From Arthrobacter bussei (GTDB taxonomy: Bacteria > Actinomycetota > Actinomycetes > Actinomycetales > Micrococcaceae): a stretch of 64,000 nt of DNA. Where the stretch lies: positions 240,595-304,594 of the forward strand of contig NZ_VJXX01000003.1 of NCBI RefSeq assembly GCF_009377195.2, given 5' to 3'. Below are positions 46,627 through 55,618 of this stretch, piece by piece. How positions within the stretch are numbered: the stretch's first letter is position 1; every line of letters starts with the position of its first letter. The notes beneath the pieces are model-generated. The model was not told the origin of the DNA, ran no database searches, and saw only the letters and a list, made by a program, of their open reading frames with translations. The position numbers and the translations under genes are program-made.

Positions 46627-47844
46627 CTATTCCTGCCATTCGGTCAGCAGGAGCAGGGCATCGGTCTTGTCCATGGCGCGATGCAGGTCGGCCTCGTAGG
46701 AGAGCTCGGGAAACCGGCGCTCCGCCCCGTGAATCGCCTTCGGATCGGTCACGGTGACATCGGCGCCCTGCAGCTGCAGTTGGTCGGCGATGCTCAGGGC
46801 GGGAGAGTCCCGCACGTCGTCGCTGTAGGGCTTGAACGCTGCACCCAGGACGGTGATCCGCTGGCCGAGCAGGGAGCCGCCCACGAGTCTGCGCGTCAAC
46901 TCCACGACCCGGATGCGGCGTCGGACGTTGATGTCGTCGACTTCCCGGAGGAAGGTGAGGGCCTGGTCGGCGCCGAGCTCTCCCGCCCTGGCCATGAAGG
47001 CGCGGATGTCCTTCGGGAGGCAGCCGCCCCCGAAGCCGATCCCGGCGTTCAGGAAGGTGCGGCCGATCCGCTCGTCCATACCGATCGCGTCGGCGAGCAG
47101 GGTCACGTCCGCGCCGGTCACCTCGCACACCTCGGCCATCGCGTTGATGAAGGAGATCTTGGTGGCGAGGAACGAGTCGGCGGCCGCCTTGACCAGTTCG
47201 GCGGTGGCGTAGTCGGAGACCAGCCGGTGGGTGCCGAGGGACAGGGACGCGGCGTAGACCTCGTCCAGCAGTTCGGTCGCACGGGCTCCGGCCTCACCGT
47301 CCGGGATGCCGTAGACGAAGCGGTCGGGGGAGAGCGTGTCCTTCACCGCGAATCCCTCGCGGAGGAACTCCGGGTTCCAGGCGAGCAGGGCGTCCGGGTA
47401 CCGTTCGGAGAGGTCCTCGGCGAGGCGACCGGCCGTGCCCACCGGCACCGTGGACTTCCCCACCACCAGGTCGCCGGGCTCGAGGACATCGAGCAGAGCA
47501 GTGAAGGCACCGTCCACGAACCGCATATCAGCTGCATACTCGCCTTTGCGCTGAGGCGTGCCGACGCACAGGAAGTGCATCTGAGCGCCCTTGGCGTCTG
47601 CCATGTCGGCACTGAACCTCAGCCGACCCGTCGCCAGCACCTCGTTCAGCATCTCGCTCAGGCCGGGCTCGAAGAAGGGAGCCCTGCCGGCCTGGAGTTC
47701 ACCGACCTTGCGGGGGTCGACGTCGATGCCGATGACCTCGTGCCCCAGTTTCGCCATGCACGCCGCATGAACGGCTCCCAGATAGCCGCAGCCGATCACG
47801 GAGATACGCATCGATCGTCGTGCGCATGAGGCCTGCTCGTTCAT
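46627..47844 (-). CDS. UDP-glucose 6-dehydrogenase-like protein, truncated by an in-frame TAG
   Basis: The 405-residue frame has the Rossmann motif RISVIGCGYLGAVHAACMA, GKSTVPVGT, the catalytic cysteine in GFGGGCLPKDIRAF, and AAFKPYSDDVRDSPAL. It stops after LLLLTEWQE, where relatives continue with a tyrosine; TAC to TAG would explain it. About 42 codons, including the conserved LDGRN segment of the UDP-binding domain, follow in frame after the stop. The product may be inactive. ATG 47844 has TACCAT 5 nt upstream and could be leaderless; ATG 47811 is the usual family start. An intact paralogue is at 29079. Confidence 0.85.
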   Translation of the reverse strand: MNEQASCARRSMRISVIGCGYLGAVHAACMAKLGHEVIGIDVDPRKVGELQAGRAPFFEPGLSEMLNEVLATGRLRFSADMADAKGAQMHFLCVGTPQRKGEYAADMRFVDGAFTALLDVLEPGDLVVGKSTVPVGTAGRLAEDLSERYPDALLAWNPEFLREGFAVKDTLSPDRFVYGIPDGEAGARATELLDEVYAASLSLGTHRLVSDYATAELVKAAADSFLATKISFINAMAEVCEVTGADVTLLADAIGMDERIGRTFLNAGIGFGGGCLPKDIRAFMARAGELGADQALTFLREVDDINVRRRIRVVELTRRLVGGSLLGQRITVLGAAFKPYSDDVRDSPALSIADQLQLQGADVTVTDPKAIHGAERRFPELSYEADLHRAMDKTDALLLLTEWQE

Positions 47845-47954
47845 GACCGATGGTAGTCGCGGCTGAACGAGAGGCAGGTGAGCTACGGATGAGGAGGCGC
47901 TGACGAGTGGCCGAACGGACTATGAACCCGCGCGGCGGGCGCTCCTTCCGCACC

Positions 47955-48455
47955 CTACGGGCGGCGCCGGCCCCGGACTCGGAGCATGATCCACGCGAGG
48001 AGGGTGCCCACCCCGGAGCCCGCCGTGTTCGCGGCGACGTCATAGGGACTGGCCACCCGCTCGGGCAGCGCCATGAGCTGTGTGAACTCGATTCCCGCTG
48101 ACAGGCCCAGCCCCACCACCGGGCCGAGCCAGCGCCAACCCCGCGGGGCCAGGATGAAGAAGAACAGTCCGAGCGGGACGAACATGATGACATTCGCCAC
48201 GGTCTCGACGAATCGGTAGTCGAGCCAGGACGGCCACCCCGCTTGCTGGAGCCCGGCGAGGGCTGCACGCAGGGCGGTCCCGCCATCCCGGTCCACGGGC
48301 AGTGGTGAGAGCACTACCAGTCCGAGCACGATCAGCCAGAGGATGCACAGCACCAGGGTGATGCGTCGGTAGCGCGTCGAGGGCAGGGGTGCGGTGGACA
48401 GCGTGGGGATCCTTCGGACGGGGGCTGGCGACGGCGGTCGCGGCGCCTGGGCCAT
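47955..48455 (-). CDS. VanZ family membrane protein
   Basis: A 166-residue protein with four hydrophobic helices and the VanZ-like signature region NVIMFVPLGLFFFILAPRGW, followed by GIEFTQLMALPERVASPYDVAANTAGSGVGTLLAW. VanZ in enterococci gives low-level teicoplanin resistance, but most actinobacterial members have no known role and often lie in surface-polymer loci. The first 30 residues are proline-rich and cytoplasmic. It is the last gene of the minus-strand block before rplY. Resistance should not be assumed. Confidence 0.85.
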   Translation of the reverse strand: MAQAPRPPSPAPVRRIPTLSTAPLPSTRYRRITLVLCILWLIVLGLVVLSPLPVDRDGGTALRAALAGLQQAGWPSWLDYRFVETVANVIMFVPLGLFFFILAPRGWRWLGPVVGLGLSAGIEFTQLMALPERVASPYDVAANTAGSGVGTLLAWIMLRVRGRRRP

Positions 48456-48502
48456 CGACCAGTATCGCAGGACCGTGGCGCGGCACGACGCGCGGCGTGC
48501 GG

Positions 48503-48582
48503 TAGGATTGACGGCGATGCCTAGGCGAGGGAGCGGCCTGCAGATCCCGGTCCATCCGGAGATCGTGCGGCGAACTCCGTGA
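48503..48582 (+). promoter_or_regulatory. rplY promoter with possible 21-codon leaderless leader ORF
   Basis: TAGGAT at 48503-48508 is followed after 8 nt by ATG 48517, which opens a 21-codon frame ending at 48582. rplY starts 144 bp further on, giving a leader of about 210 nt. The small frame may be a leader peptide or chance. Confidence 0.35.
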
Positions 48583-48725
48583 TCGACGGTGGCTAGCGAC
48601 GTCTCCCGGACTGCAGTGCGCAGCCCGGGCGGTTTCCTGGACCAGCCCGAAGCGCGTTCCTCCCGCCGCGGCTTGAGTCCCGACGGCGGTCCACCGGACT
48701 GCCGCCCACGTCACCAGGAGAACCC

Positions 48726-49376
48726 ATGACCGACCAGAAGCTCGCAGCGCACGTCCGTACCGAATTCGGCAAGGGCGCTGCCCGCCAGGCCCGCCGCGCC
48801 AACATGATCCCCGCGGTCATCTACGGCCACGGCGCGGACCCCATCCACGTACTCCTTCCCGCCAAGGCGACGACCCTCGCGGTGCGCACCGCCAATGCCC
48901 TCCTCACGCTCGACGTCGCAGGTGAGGACCACCTGGCGCTCGTCAAGGACATCCAGCGCAACCCGATCAAGCAGATCGTGGAGCACCTCGACCTCCTGAC
49001 CGTGCGCCGCGGCGAGAAGGTCGAGGTCGATGTCGCCATCCACATCGAGGGTGAGCCCGCAGCGGACGTCGTCTCCAACCTCGAGGCCAGCACGGTCCTC
49101 GTCGAGGCCGAGGCGACCCACCTGCCCGAGACGCTCACCGTGAGCATCGAGGGCCGCGAGGTCGGACAGCACGTCCTCGCCTCGGACATCGTCCTGCCGC
49201 AGGGCGTCACCCTGCTCACCGACCCCGAGACGCTGATCGTCAACCTCATGCCCCCCGTGGTCCAGGACCTCGGCGAGACCCCTGAGACGGACGACGACGT
49301 CGAGGGCACGTCCGAGGGTGCGACCGCGGCCGACGCCGACGCCGACGCCGTCATCACCGACGCCGACGAGCAGTAG
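48726..49376 (+). CDS. rplY: 50S ribosomal protein L25/general stress protein Ctc
   Basis: A 216-residue Ctc-type L25 that binds 5S rRNA. The N-terminal L25 domain has RTEFGKGAARQARRANMIPAVIYGHG and HLALVKDIQRNP. A TL5-like C-terminal beta domain follows, ending in an acidic Asp/Glu/Ala-rich tail of about 35 residues. CAGGAGA lies before the ATG. pth follows after 14 bp and is probably cotranscribed, an order conserved in actinobacteria. Confidence 0.95.
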   Translation: MTDQKLAAHVRTEFGKGAARQARRANMIPAVIYGHGADPIHVLLPAKATTLAVRTANALLTLDVAGEDHLALVKDIQRNPIKQIVEHLDLLTVRRGEKVEVDVAIHIEGEPAADVVSNLEASTVLVEAEATHLPETLTVSIEGREVGQHVLASDIVLPQGVTLLTDPETLIVNLMPPVVQDLGETPETDDDVEGTSEGATAADADADAVITDADEQ

Positions 49377-49390
49377 GCAGGATCCGCACG

Positions 49391-49975
49391 GTGTCCACTG
49401 ACACCTGGCTGGTAGCCGGGCTCGGGAATCCCGGGCCCGGTTACGCCGGCAACCGGCACAATGTGGGCCAGATGGTCCTCGATCTTCTCGCCGGACGCCT
49501 GCGGGGCAGATTCACGACGTCGAAGGTCCAGGCCGTCACCCTCGAGGGTCGGCTCGGTATCGGCGGACCGCGCGTCGTCCTTGCGAAACCGTCGACCTAC
49601 ATGAACCTCACGGGCGGCCCCGTCTCCGGGCTCGCCCGCTTCCACGGCATCGAGCCCGACCACGTGATCGCCGTCCACGACGAAATCGACATCCCCTTCA
49701 ACACCATCAAACTGAAGCTGGGCGGGGGAGAGGGCGGACACAACGGCCTCCGCGACATCAGCAAGGCGCTCGGCACCAAGGACTACTACCGGGTGCGGGT
49801 CGGCGTAGGCCGTCCGCCCGGCCGCCAGGACGCCGCCGACTTCGTGCTGAAGGACTTCGGCACCGTGGAGAAGAAGGACCTCCCGTTCCTCGTCGATGAC
49901 GCGGCCGACGCCGTCGAGCACCTCATCACGGGCGGACTCCTCGCTGCGCAGCAACGCTTCCACCCCCAGAAGTAG
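49391..49975 (+). CDS. pth: Peptidyl-tRNA hydrolase
   Basis: The enzyme releases peptides from prematurely dissociated peptidyl-tRNA. The 194-residue protein has GLGNPGPGYAGNRHNVGQMVLD with the catalytic histidine in NRHNVG, KPSTYMNLTG, and the catalytic acid in HDEIDIPF, then GGEGGHNGLRDISKALG. It starts at GTG 49391, 14 bp after rplY. It is complete and of normal length. In related genomes mfd often follows; here a pair of LAL regulators does. Confidence 0.95.
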   Translation: MSTDTWLVAGLGNPGPGYAGNRHNVGQMVLDLLAGRLRGRFTTSKVQAVTLEGRLGIGGPRVVLAKPSTYMNLTGGPVSGLARFHGIEPDHVIAVHDEIDIPFNTIKLKLGGGEGGHNGLRDISKALGTKDYYRVRVGVGRPPGRQDAADFVLKDFGTVEKKDLPFLVDDAADAVEHLITGGLLAAQQRFHPQK

Positions 49976-50051
49976 GAGCAGCGCAGAACCTGCGCAGACC
50001 CTGCGCGCCGACGCGGCCCGCGCAAGCCTGCCCATGAAGCGGCTGCCTGTA

Positions 50052-50057
50052 AAGTGA
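50052..50057 (+). promoter_or_regulatory. -10 box of the second LAL pair
   Basis: TAAAGT is the best -10 candidate, about 120 bp before GTG 50175. The AGTAG and ACTCGTG elements are absent here, unlike at the first LAL pair, so the two pairs are probably regulated differently. Confidence 0.4.
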
Positions 50058-50174
50058 GCTCCTTGGGACGAGCGCTGTGGGGCGGGACTTGATGCTGAGG
50101 TGCGAACGGGGAGCCGGTCGAGGACCGGTGACGTCGGTGGCTGGACCGGCGTCCTCCGCACTGGAGCGTGCCCT

Positions 50175-52805
50175 GTGACGGTCATCGACGGCCGCTGGCC
50201 CTTCGCCGGACGCGAGGGCGACGTCCGGGATGCCATGACGGTCCTCGCGGCGGACGCCGGTCACGGTGTGGTACTCGTCGGCCCGTCCGGGGTGGGTAAG
50301 ACGATCATCGCGCAGCAGGTGCTCGCTTCCCTCTCCCGGCACTTCGACCACATCTACCTCCGCGGCTCCGCTGCCCACTCCACGACACCCTACGGAGCCC
50401 TCAACGTCCTGCTCGCCGAGCTCGACGAGGACACGGCGCGCAGTCCGCTCCTCGTCCTCAGCGCCCTGCAGCGCAAGTTCGCCGGCGCGGCGGCCAAGCG
50501 CCCCACCCTCATGCACATCGACGGTGTCGAGGACATCGACGAGTTGTCCGCGACGGTGATCGCGCATCTCGCGCGGGTCGGCGCCGTGCGCCTCCTGGTC
50601 ACCTGCGAGGACCTCCTGCGGGCGCCGGGCGAATTCTTCGACCTCTGGAAGGACGGCGTCCTCGAGCGCTTCGACATCCAACCGCTCACGCTCGCCGCCG
50701 CCACGGAACTGCTCGCAGCAGCCTTCGGCGCCCCGGTGTCGCGGTCCGCCGCACAGGAACTCTGGTCAGCGAGTGGCGGCAACCCGAAGTACCTGCAGAT
50801 GGCGACGAAGGCCGACGTCATCTCCGGCCATCTGTTCTCCCGCGACGGGATATGGGTGACACAGGATGCGCCACGTCCCGACTCCGGGCGGTCCGTCACC
50901 GACTGGACCGCCACCAAACTCGCTGCGCTGCCCCCCGAGGACCGTGCCGCGGTCGAGGTGCTCGCCGTCTCGGGCAGCCTCCCGGTCGTCGTCCTGCTGA
51001 AGGCCGTGCCCGCGACCACTGTCGATGCCCTCCAGTCCGACGGCGTCATCACGGTCGACATCGGCGCCTCACCCCTCGTCCGCCTCACCTACGAGGTGTT
51101 CGCCGACGTCGTTCGCGCGCAGCTGCTCTCCGGCGCCGGCAGGGAAGCGCTCAGGACCGTCGCGGGACTCCGCGACGAGGCCGGCGTCCCGGTGCACGCC
51201 CGCACGACGCTCGCGCTCTGGGCCCTGGACAACGCCGAGGCCCCCGCGGCGGTGGAACTCGTGGGCCTCGCACGCCTCGCCAACGACCACTGCATCGAGG
51301 GCGCTGCGCGTCGACTGCTCGATGCCGTCCCCGCCGACGACTTCGGCAGCACCGCGGTGATCGAGCGGACGCGGCAGCTCTGGATCGAGGGACACGTGGC
51401 CGGGGCCCTCGGGACCGTGGAGGCGCTGCTGACGCATGACCGTCTACCCCTCGCGGACTGGGTGGACGCTCGCCTGCTGGCCGCACGGCTACGCGCCCGC
51501 ACGCACGGACGCGAGCACGGGAGCGAGGACCTCCTGGACGACATCGGCTCGCGGCTCGACGGCGAGGCCGCGGACGATGTCGTGCTCGAACTCCGCGGCA
51601 GGACCGATGTGGTACGGCTCGAGCTCGACGTGTTCGAGGGCAGGTTCGAGAAGGCCGCAGCACGCGTTTCGGATGTCCTCGCCACCTGGGCCGAGGACAC
51701 GCGCTGGAACATCCGGATCAGGAGCCTCGCCAGTGTCGTCGACGCCACCCTCGGATCCCAGGAGCAGGGGGTCGCCGTCGCCCGCACGGTCACGTCGAGG
51801 CTCGTCAACTCCCCGTCGGACCCCCTGGACAAGGAGGCGGCGATCGCCCGTCTCTACGAATGCCTCTTCCTCGCGGGGCACTGGAACGAGTGTTTCGACC
51901 TCGCCACCGATCAGGGAACCCGGTTCGGTGGGCGACTCTTCGGCGGGTCCCCCTCCGAGTTCGCGGAGGGCGTGCTGCTGGCCTACCTCGGCCGGAGCCG
52001 ACTCGCGCTCGAGAAGCTGCTGCCCGCCATCAGCCAGTTCCGCATCCGTGACCGGCACGGGTTCCTCCCCCTGGCCGAGGCCGCAGCGGCATACGCCCAG
52101 GTGCTCGAGAGCGATCCCGACGCCGCCGAGGACCACCTGCGGGCCATCGACCTGAACGGTCGACGCTACTCGTGGCACCTGCGCGAGGCCGTCACGTATT
52201 TCCGCCTCCTGGCCGAGGCCTGGCTCGACACGCCCGAGGTCATCGCCACCGGACTCATGGAGCACGCCCTGGAGCTCGGAGCCAAGGGCTATCGCGGCGC
52301 CGAACTGTTCTTCCTCAGCCAATCCGTGCAGCTCGGGCGGCACGAGGCCGCCGAGCTTCTCGCCGCCTCGGCCGCGGCGACCGACGGCCCACTCGCTGAC
52401 CTGGCGGCGGGCTTCGCCGAGGGCCTGACGGCGCGGGACCCCGGCGCGCTGAAAGAGGTGGCACTCCTGGCCGTCGACGCCGGCAACCACAACCTCGCCG
52501 GCGACGTCGCCGCCCTGAGCATCGAGCACCTCTCCGACAACGACGACCCCATGATCCGTGTGCACGCCGAGCAGATCCTGCGGAAGACCTCCACCCCGGC
52601 GCGGCGCCATGTGCGGCGGAAGCTCCTCAGCGAGCGTGAACGGGCGATCGCCCGCATGGTCGCCCGCGGCGTCCCCAATAAGGAGATCGCCCAGCAGGAA
52701 CACATCTCCCCCCGGACCGTGGAGGGCCACGTGCACCAGATCATGTCGAAGCTGGGGCTCTCGAGCCGCAAACAGCTCTCCCTCATCTTCGGACAGCAGC
52801 AGTGA
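50175..52805 (+). CDS. LAL-type LuxR family transcriptional regulator 3
   Basis: GTG 50175 has GGAG 9 nt upstream; the frame is open to GTG 50100, which lacks one. The 876-residue protein has Walker A GPSGVGKTI (about 36-44) and a Walker B position LMHIDGVEDID, where the second acidic residue is replaced by glycine. A long helical middle follows, then the C-terminal HTH LLSERERAIARMVARGVPNKEI with ISPRTVEGHVHQIMSKL. It resembles the other three LAL proteins in length and layout. It overlaps regulator 4 by 4 bp. Confidence 0.9.
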   Translation: MTVIDGRWPFAGREGDVRDAMTVLAADAGHGVVLVGPSGVGKTIIAQQVLASLSRHFDHIYLRGSAAHSTTPYGALNVLLAELDEDTARSPLLVLSALQRKFAGAAAKRPTLMHIDGVEDIDELSATVIAHLARVGAVRLLVTCEDLLRAPGEFFDLWKDGVLERFDIQPLTLAAATELLAAAFGAPVSRSAAQELWSASGGNPKYLQMATKADVISGHLFSRDGIWVTQDAPRPDSGRSVTDWTATKLAALPPEDRAAVEVLAVSGSLPVVVLLKAVPATTVDALQSDGVITVDIGASPLVRLTYEVFADVVRAQLLSGAGREALRTVAGLRDEAGVPVHARTTLALWALDNAEAPAAVELVGLARLANDHCIEGAARRLLDAVPADDFGSTAVIERTRQLWIEGHVAGALGTVEALLTHDRLPLADWVDARLLAARLRARTHGREHGSEDLLDDIGSRLDGEAADDVVLELRGRTDVVRLELDVFEGRFEKAAARVSDVLATWAEDTRWNIRIRSLASVVDATLGSQEQGVAVARTVTSRLVNSPSDPLDKEAAIARLYECLFLAGHWNECFDLATDQGTRFGGRLFGGSPSEFAEGVLLAYLGRSRLALEKLLPAISQFRIRDRHGFLPLAEAAAAYAQVLESDPDAAEDHLRAIDLNGRRYSWHLREAVTYFRLLAEAWLDTPEVIATGLMEHALELGAKGYRGAELFFLSQSVQLGRHEAAELLAASAAATDGPLADLAAGFAEGLTARDPGALKEVALLAVDAGNHNLAGDVAALSIEHLSDNDDPMIRVHAEQILRKTSTPARRHVRRKLLSERERAIARMVARGVPNKEIAQQEHISPRTVEGHVHQIMSKLGLSSRKQLSLIFGQQQ

Positions 52806-55477
52806 TCGGCGTGGGCGCCCCGATCGGCCTGGTGGGGAGGGAACGGCACGTCAAGGAGATCGTGGCCGCGCTCGACGATGCGTCCGGTTTCGGAGCGATG
52901 ATCGTCGGCGAGGCGGGGGTGGGCAAGACGGCGGTGGCACGCGCCGTCGTCGAGCACCTGCGCTGGTCCGCCCCGGTGCTCCGGGTCACCGGCGGCACGT
53001 CGCTGCGCAACATCCCGTTCGGTGCGCTCGCCCCCTACCTGCACACCCTCTCGGTCGCCGACGCCGACTCGCCGGTGGCGATCCTCCGCGCGGTGATGAG
53101 TCACCTGTCCGCGGAGAAGTCGCGTTCGCAGCGGCCCCCGCTGATCGTCGTCGACGACGCGCACGAGCTGGACACCAGCTCGAGTGCCCTTCTCGCCCAG
53201 CTGGTCAGCGCGCGTCGGGCCAAGGTCCTCGTGCTCACCCGCACCGGTCCCAGCCTCCCGCCCGAGTTCGTCGCGTTCAGCGCCGACGGACTGCTCGCTC
53301 GTTCGGAGCTGCACCCTCTCGGCGTCGAAGCCGTCGCCGAGCTCTGCGCCACAGTGCTGAACGGTCCCGTGCTCACCGGCACCAGCCACACCCTCGCCAT
53401 GGTGACCGGCGGCAACCCCATGTTCCTCCTCACCCTTCTCGAGCAGGGCAGGACGGAGGGCTATCTCGAACAGCGCAACGGCGTCTGGCGCCTGGCCGAC
53501 GAACAGCCCGTGGTGAACCTCCGCCTCGGAGACCTGATCCGCTCGCAGCTCCGGTCCCGCAGCGAGGACGAGGTCGAGGCCCTCGAGGTCGTCGCCCTGG
53601 CGGAGCCGATAGCCCTCGACGCATTGGCGCTATGCGTCGACGCGGTCGCGCTCAAGGGCCTCCGGGACGACCGGCTCGTCACCGTCGGACCGGCGCCCGA
53701 TCAGCCGGTGTCCCTCGAGCAACCGCTCTACGGGGAGGTGCTCCGCAGCCAGGTGCCGGCGGCGCGCAGCCTCGAGATCCGGCGTCGCGTCCTCGCCGTG
53801 CTGGAACCCGGGGCGCAATCGCTCAAGGCATTCCTGAGGACGGTGTCCTGGGGCCTCGAGTGCGGCGTCCCCGCCGACGACCGCACGCTGCTACGCGCCG
53901 CCGCCGTCGCCAACGCGCTCCGTGACCACGGGTTCGCGCTGAGGGCCGCCCGCGCCGTCTCGGCACCCGGTCTGCGCGGGCGCGCGCTCACGGAGATCGC
54001 ACGGGTACAGGCCGGGCGCAGCAACGTCGGCTACGCGCAGGAGCTCGTCGGCGAGGCGCTGCGCCGCTGCACGGACCTGCGGGTCGCGAAGGACGTGACC
54101 CTGCTCTCCTTCGAACTCAAGCTCAAGACCGGCGCCTCGTACGAGGACCTGCGTGAAGACGTCGACCGCTGGCGGTCCCTCATCGCCACCCTGGATCTGC
54201 GCGACGGCGTCCGGGTCACCGAGGACGAGGTCTTCCGTGCACGGCTCGGCATCCGGATCCTCGAGGCTCACGTCCTGATCCTCGAGGGTCACCTGTCCGG
54301 CGTGGAGGAGGAGCTCCGGGACATCATGGCCGAGCCACGGGGCTCGGCGGAGACGCGCCTCGGAGGTCTGATCCTGCTCGGGGAGGTCCTCGGCAGCATG
54401 GGGCGGTCGGTCGAGGGGAGCACCTGCTCGGGCGAGGCCCTCGCGATCATCGAGGCGGAGGGTGCCACCCTGCTCGGTTACCGCGAGTTCGCGGCCGCGC
54501 GGCATGTCTTCCTGCTCACCAACAGCGGGCGCGCCGCCGAGGCGAAGGACGTGCTGCGGACGTACTCCCGGACGCACCCCCGCAGTATCGTCTACTTCGC
54601 GGGGTGGGGAGACTTCGTCGACGGCATCGGGGCGCTTCGTGCCGGCCGTAACAGGCAGGCGCGCGACCGCTTCCTCCTGGCACTCGAGGCCCTGCGGGAC
54701 TCCGATGTCACCCAGGTCATGACTCTGCTGCTCGGGCTCACCGCGTACGCCTGTGCCCTTGCCGGCGACACCCCGCGGGCCGAGGCGCTGATCATCGAGT
54801 TCGAACGGACTCCCAGGCGTGGGTCACGATCCATGCGGCTCGGGGGCCATATCTTCGTCACGGCCACTGCGGCGCTGCTCGGTGAGACACCCGGAGCACG
54901 CGCCGATCTCCTCTCCATCGCGGCGACGGCCGAGAAGGAGGGGTTCAAGGAGCTGGCGGGAACGGCCCTCCGACTCTCCCTGCTCCTCGGTGACCTCGCC
55001 GCGGTGCCCCCCATCATCCGGGTGCTCGAAAGCGTCGAGGGCTCCGGCGCGGCGGACCTGCTCGACTTCGCGCTCGCCGCGCGGGCGAAGAACGCCGAGG
55101 CGATGGTCTCCGCGGCGACCATCGCCGGCGAGCACGGCAATGCGGCCTTCGAGTTCGCCGGTCTCTCGCTCGCGCTGCAGTTGATGGGTGAACAGGGAGC
55201 CACACGGCAGGCACGCAGCATCCAGCGGCGTGTCGTGACGCTCGGTGAGCAGCGCGAGGGGCCCGTCCCGACACCGCTCGCCTCGGTCTCACCCGCGGCC
55301 AGCACTCCCCGGCTCACGCCGACGGAACGCAGGATCGTCGACCTCGTCCGGGAGGGCTACTCCAACCGTGAGATCGCGGACGCCAAGAGCGTCTCGGTAC
55401 GAACCGTCGAGGGACACCTCTACCGGATCTTCGCCAAGCTCGGTGTCAACCGTCGCGAGGACCTGCGGGATTCCTGA
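52802..55477 (+). CDS. LAL-type LuxR family transcriptional regulator 4
   Basis: An 891-residue paralogue starting at GTG 52802 inside the stop of regulator 3 (GTGA). Walker A is GEAGVGKTA (about 36-44), Walker B PLIVVDDAHELD, and GGNPMFLLTL is typical of the STAND ATPase fold. The C-terminal HTH is LTPTERRIVDLVREGYSNREI with VSVRTVEGHLYRIFAKL, very close to that of regulators 1 and 2 in the recognition helix. It lies directly upstream of promoter E and the second polymer operon, which makes it a good candidate for the direct activator. Confidence 0.92.
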   Translation: MIGVGAPIGLVGRERHVKEIVAALDDASGFGAMIVGEAGVGKTAVARAVVEHLRWSAPVLRVTGGTSLRNIPFGALAPYLHTLSVADADSPVAILRAVMSHLSAEKSRSQRPPLIVVDDAHELDTSSSALLAQLVSARRAKVLVLTRTGPSLPPEFVAFSADGLLARSELHPLGVEAVAELCATVLNGPVLTGTSHTLAMVTGGNPMFLLTLLEQGRTEGYLEQRNGVWRLADEQPVVNLRLGDLIRSQLRSRSEDEVEALEVVALAEPIALDALALCVDAVALKGLRDDRLVTVGPAPDQPVSLEQPLYGEVLRSQVPAARSLEIRRRVLAVLEPGAQSLKAFLRTVSWGLECGVPADDRTLLRAAAVANALRDHGFALRAARAVSAPGLRGRALTEIARVQAGRSNVGYAQELVGEALRRCTDLRVAKDVTLLSFELKLKTGASYEDLREDVDRWRSLIATLDLRDGVRVTEDEVFRARLGIRILEAHVLILEGHLSGVEEELRDIMAEPRGSAETRLGGLILLGEVLGSMGRSVEGSTCSGEALAIIEAEGATLLGYREFAAARHVFLLTNSGRAAEAKDVLRTYSRTHPRSIVYFAGWGDFVDGIGALRAGRNRQARDRFLLALEALRDSDVTQVMTLLLGLTAYACALAGDTPRAEALIIEFERTPRRGSRSMRLGGHIFVTATAALLGETPGARADLLSIAATAEKEGFKELAGTALRLSLLLGDLAAVPPIIRVLESVEGSGAADLLDFALAARAKNAEAMVSAATIAGEHGNAAFEFAGLSLALQLMGEQGATRQARSIQRRVVTLGEQREGPVPTPLASVSPAASTPRLTPTERRIVDLVREGYSNREIADAKSVSVRTVEGHLYRIFAKLGVNRREDLRDS

Positions 55478-55489
55478 ACGCCTGTTCCG

Positions 55490-55609
55490 CGTAGGTGGAC
55501 GTGCTGACGCGTAGTAGTGCCGAGTAGTGCACAGGTAGTCCACGCGTAAGCCGCCCGTGACAAACACGTAGGGCGTACTCGTGTGCGCTCCATCGTCGAT
55601 CCATAGAGT
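55490..55609 (+). promoter_or_regulatory. Promoter E: helically phased GTAG array, ACTCGTG and TAGAGT
   Basis: Boxes of the form NGTAG or close variants begin at 55513, 55523, 55534, 55545, 55556 and 55567, that is every 10 or 11 bp, with weaker copies at 55490 and 55500. ACTCGTG follows at 55577-55583, then exactly 20 bp, then TAGAGT at 55604-55609. It is the most complete member of the promoter family. The layout of asymmetric direct repeats ending at the -35 position resembles MalT-dependent promoters. The TSS is expected near 55616, giving a leader of about 320 nt. Confidence 0.65.
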
Positions 55610-55618
55610 TTCCGCAAG

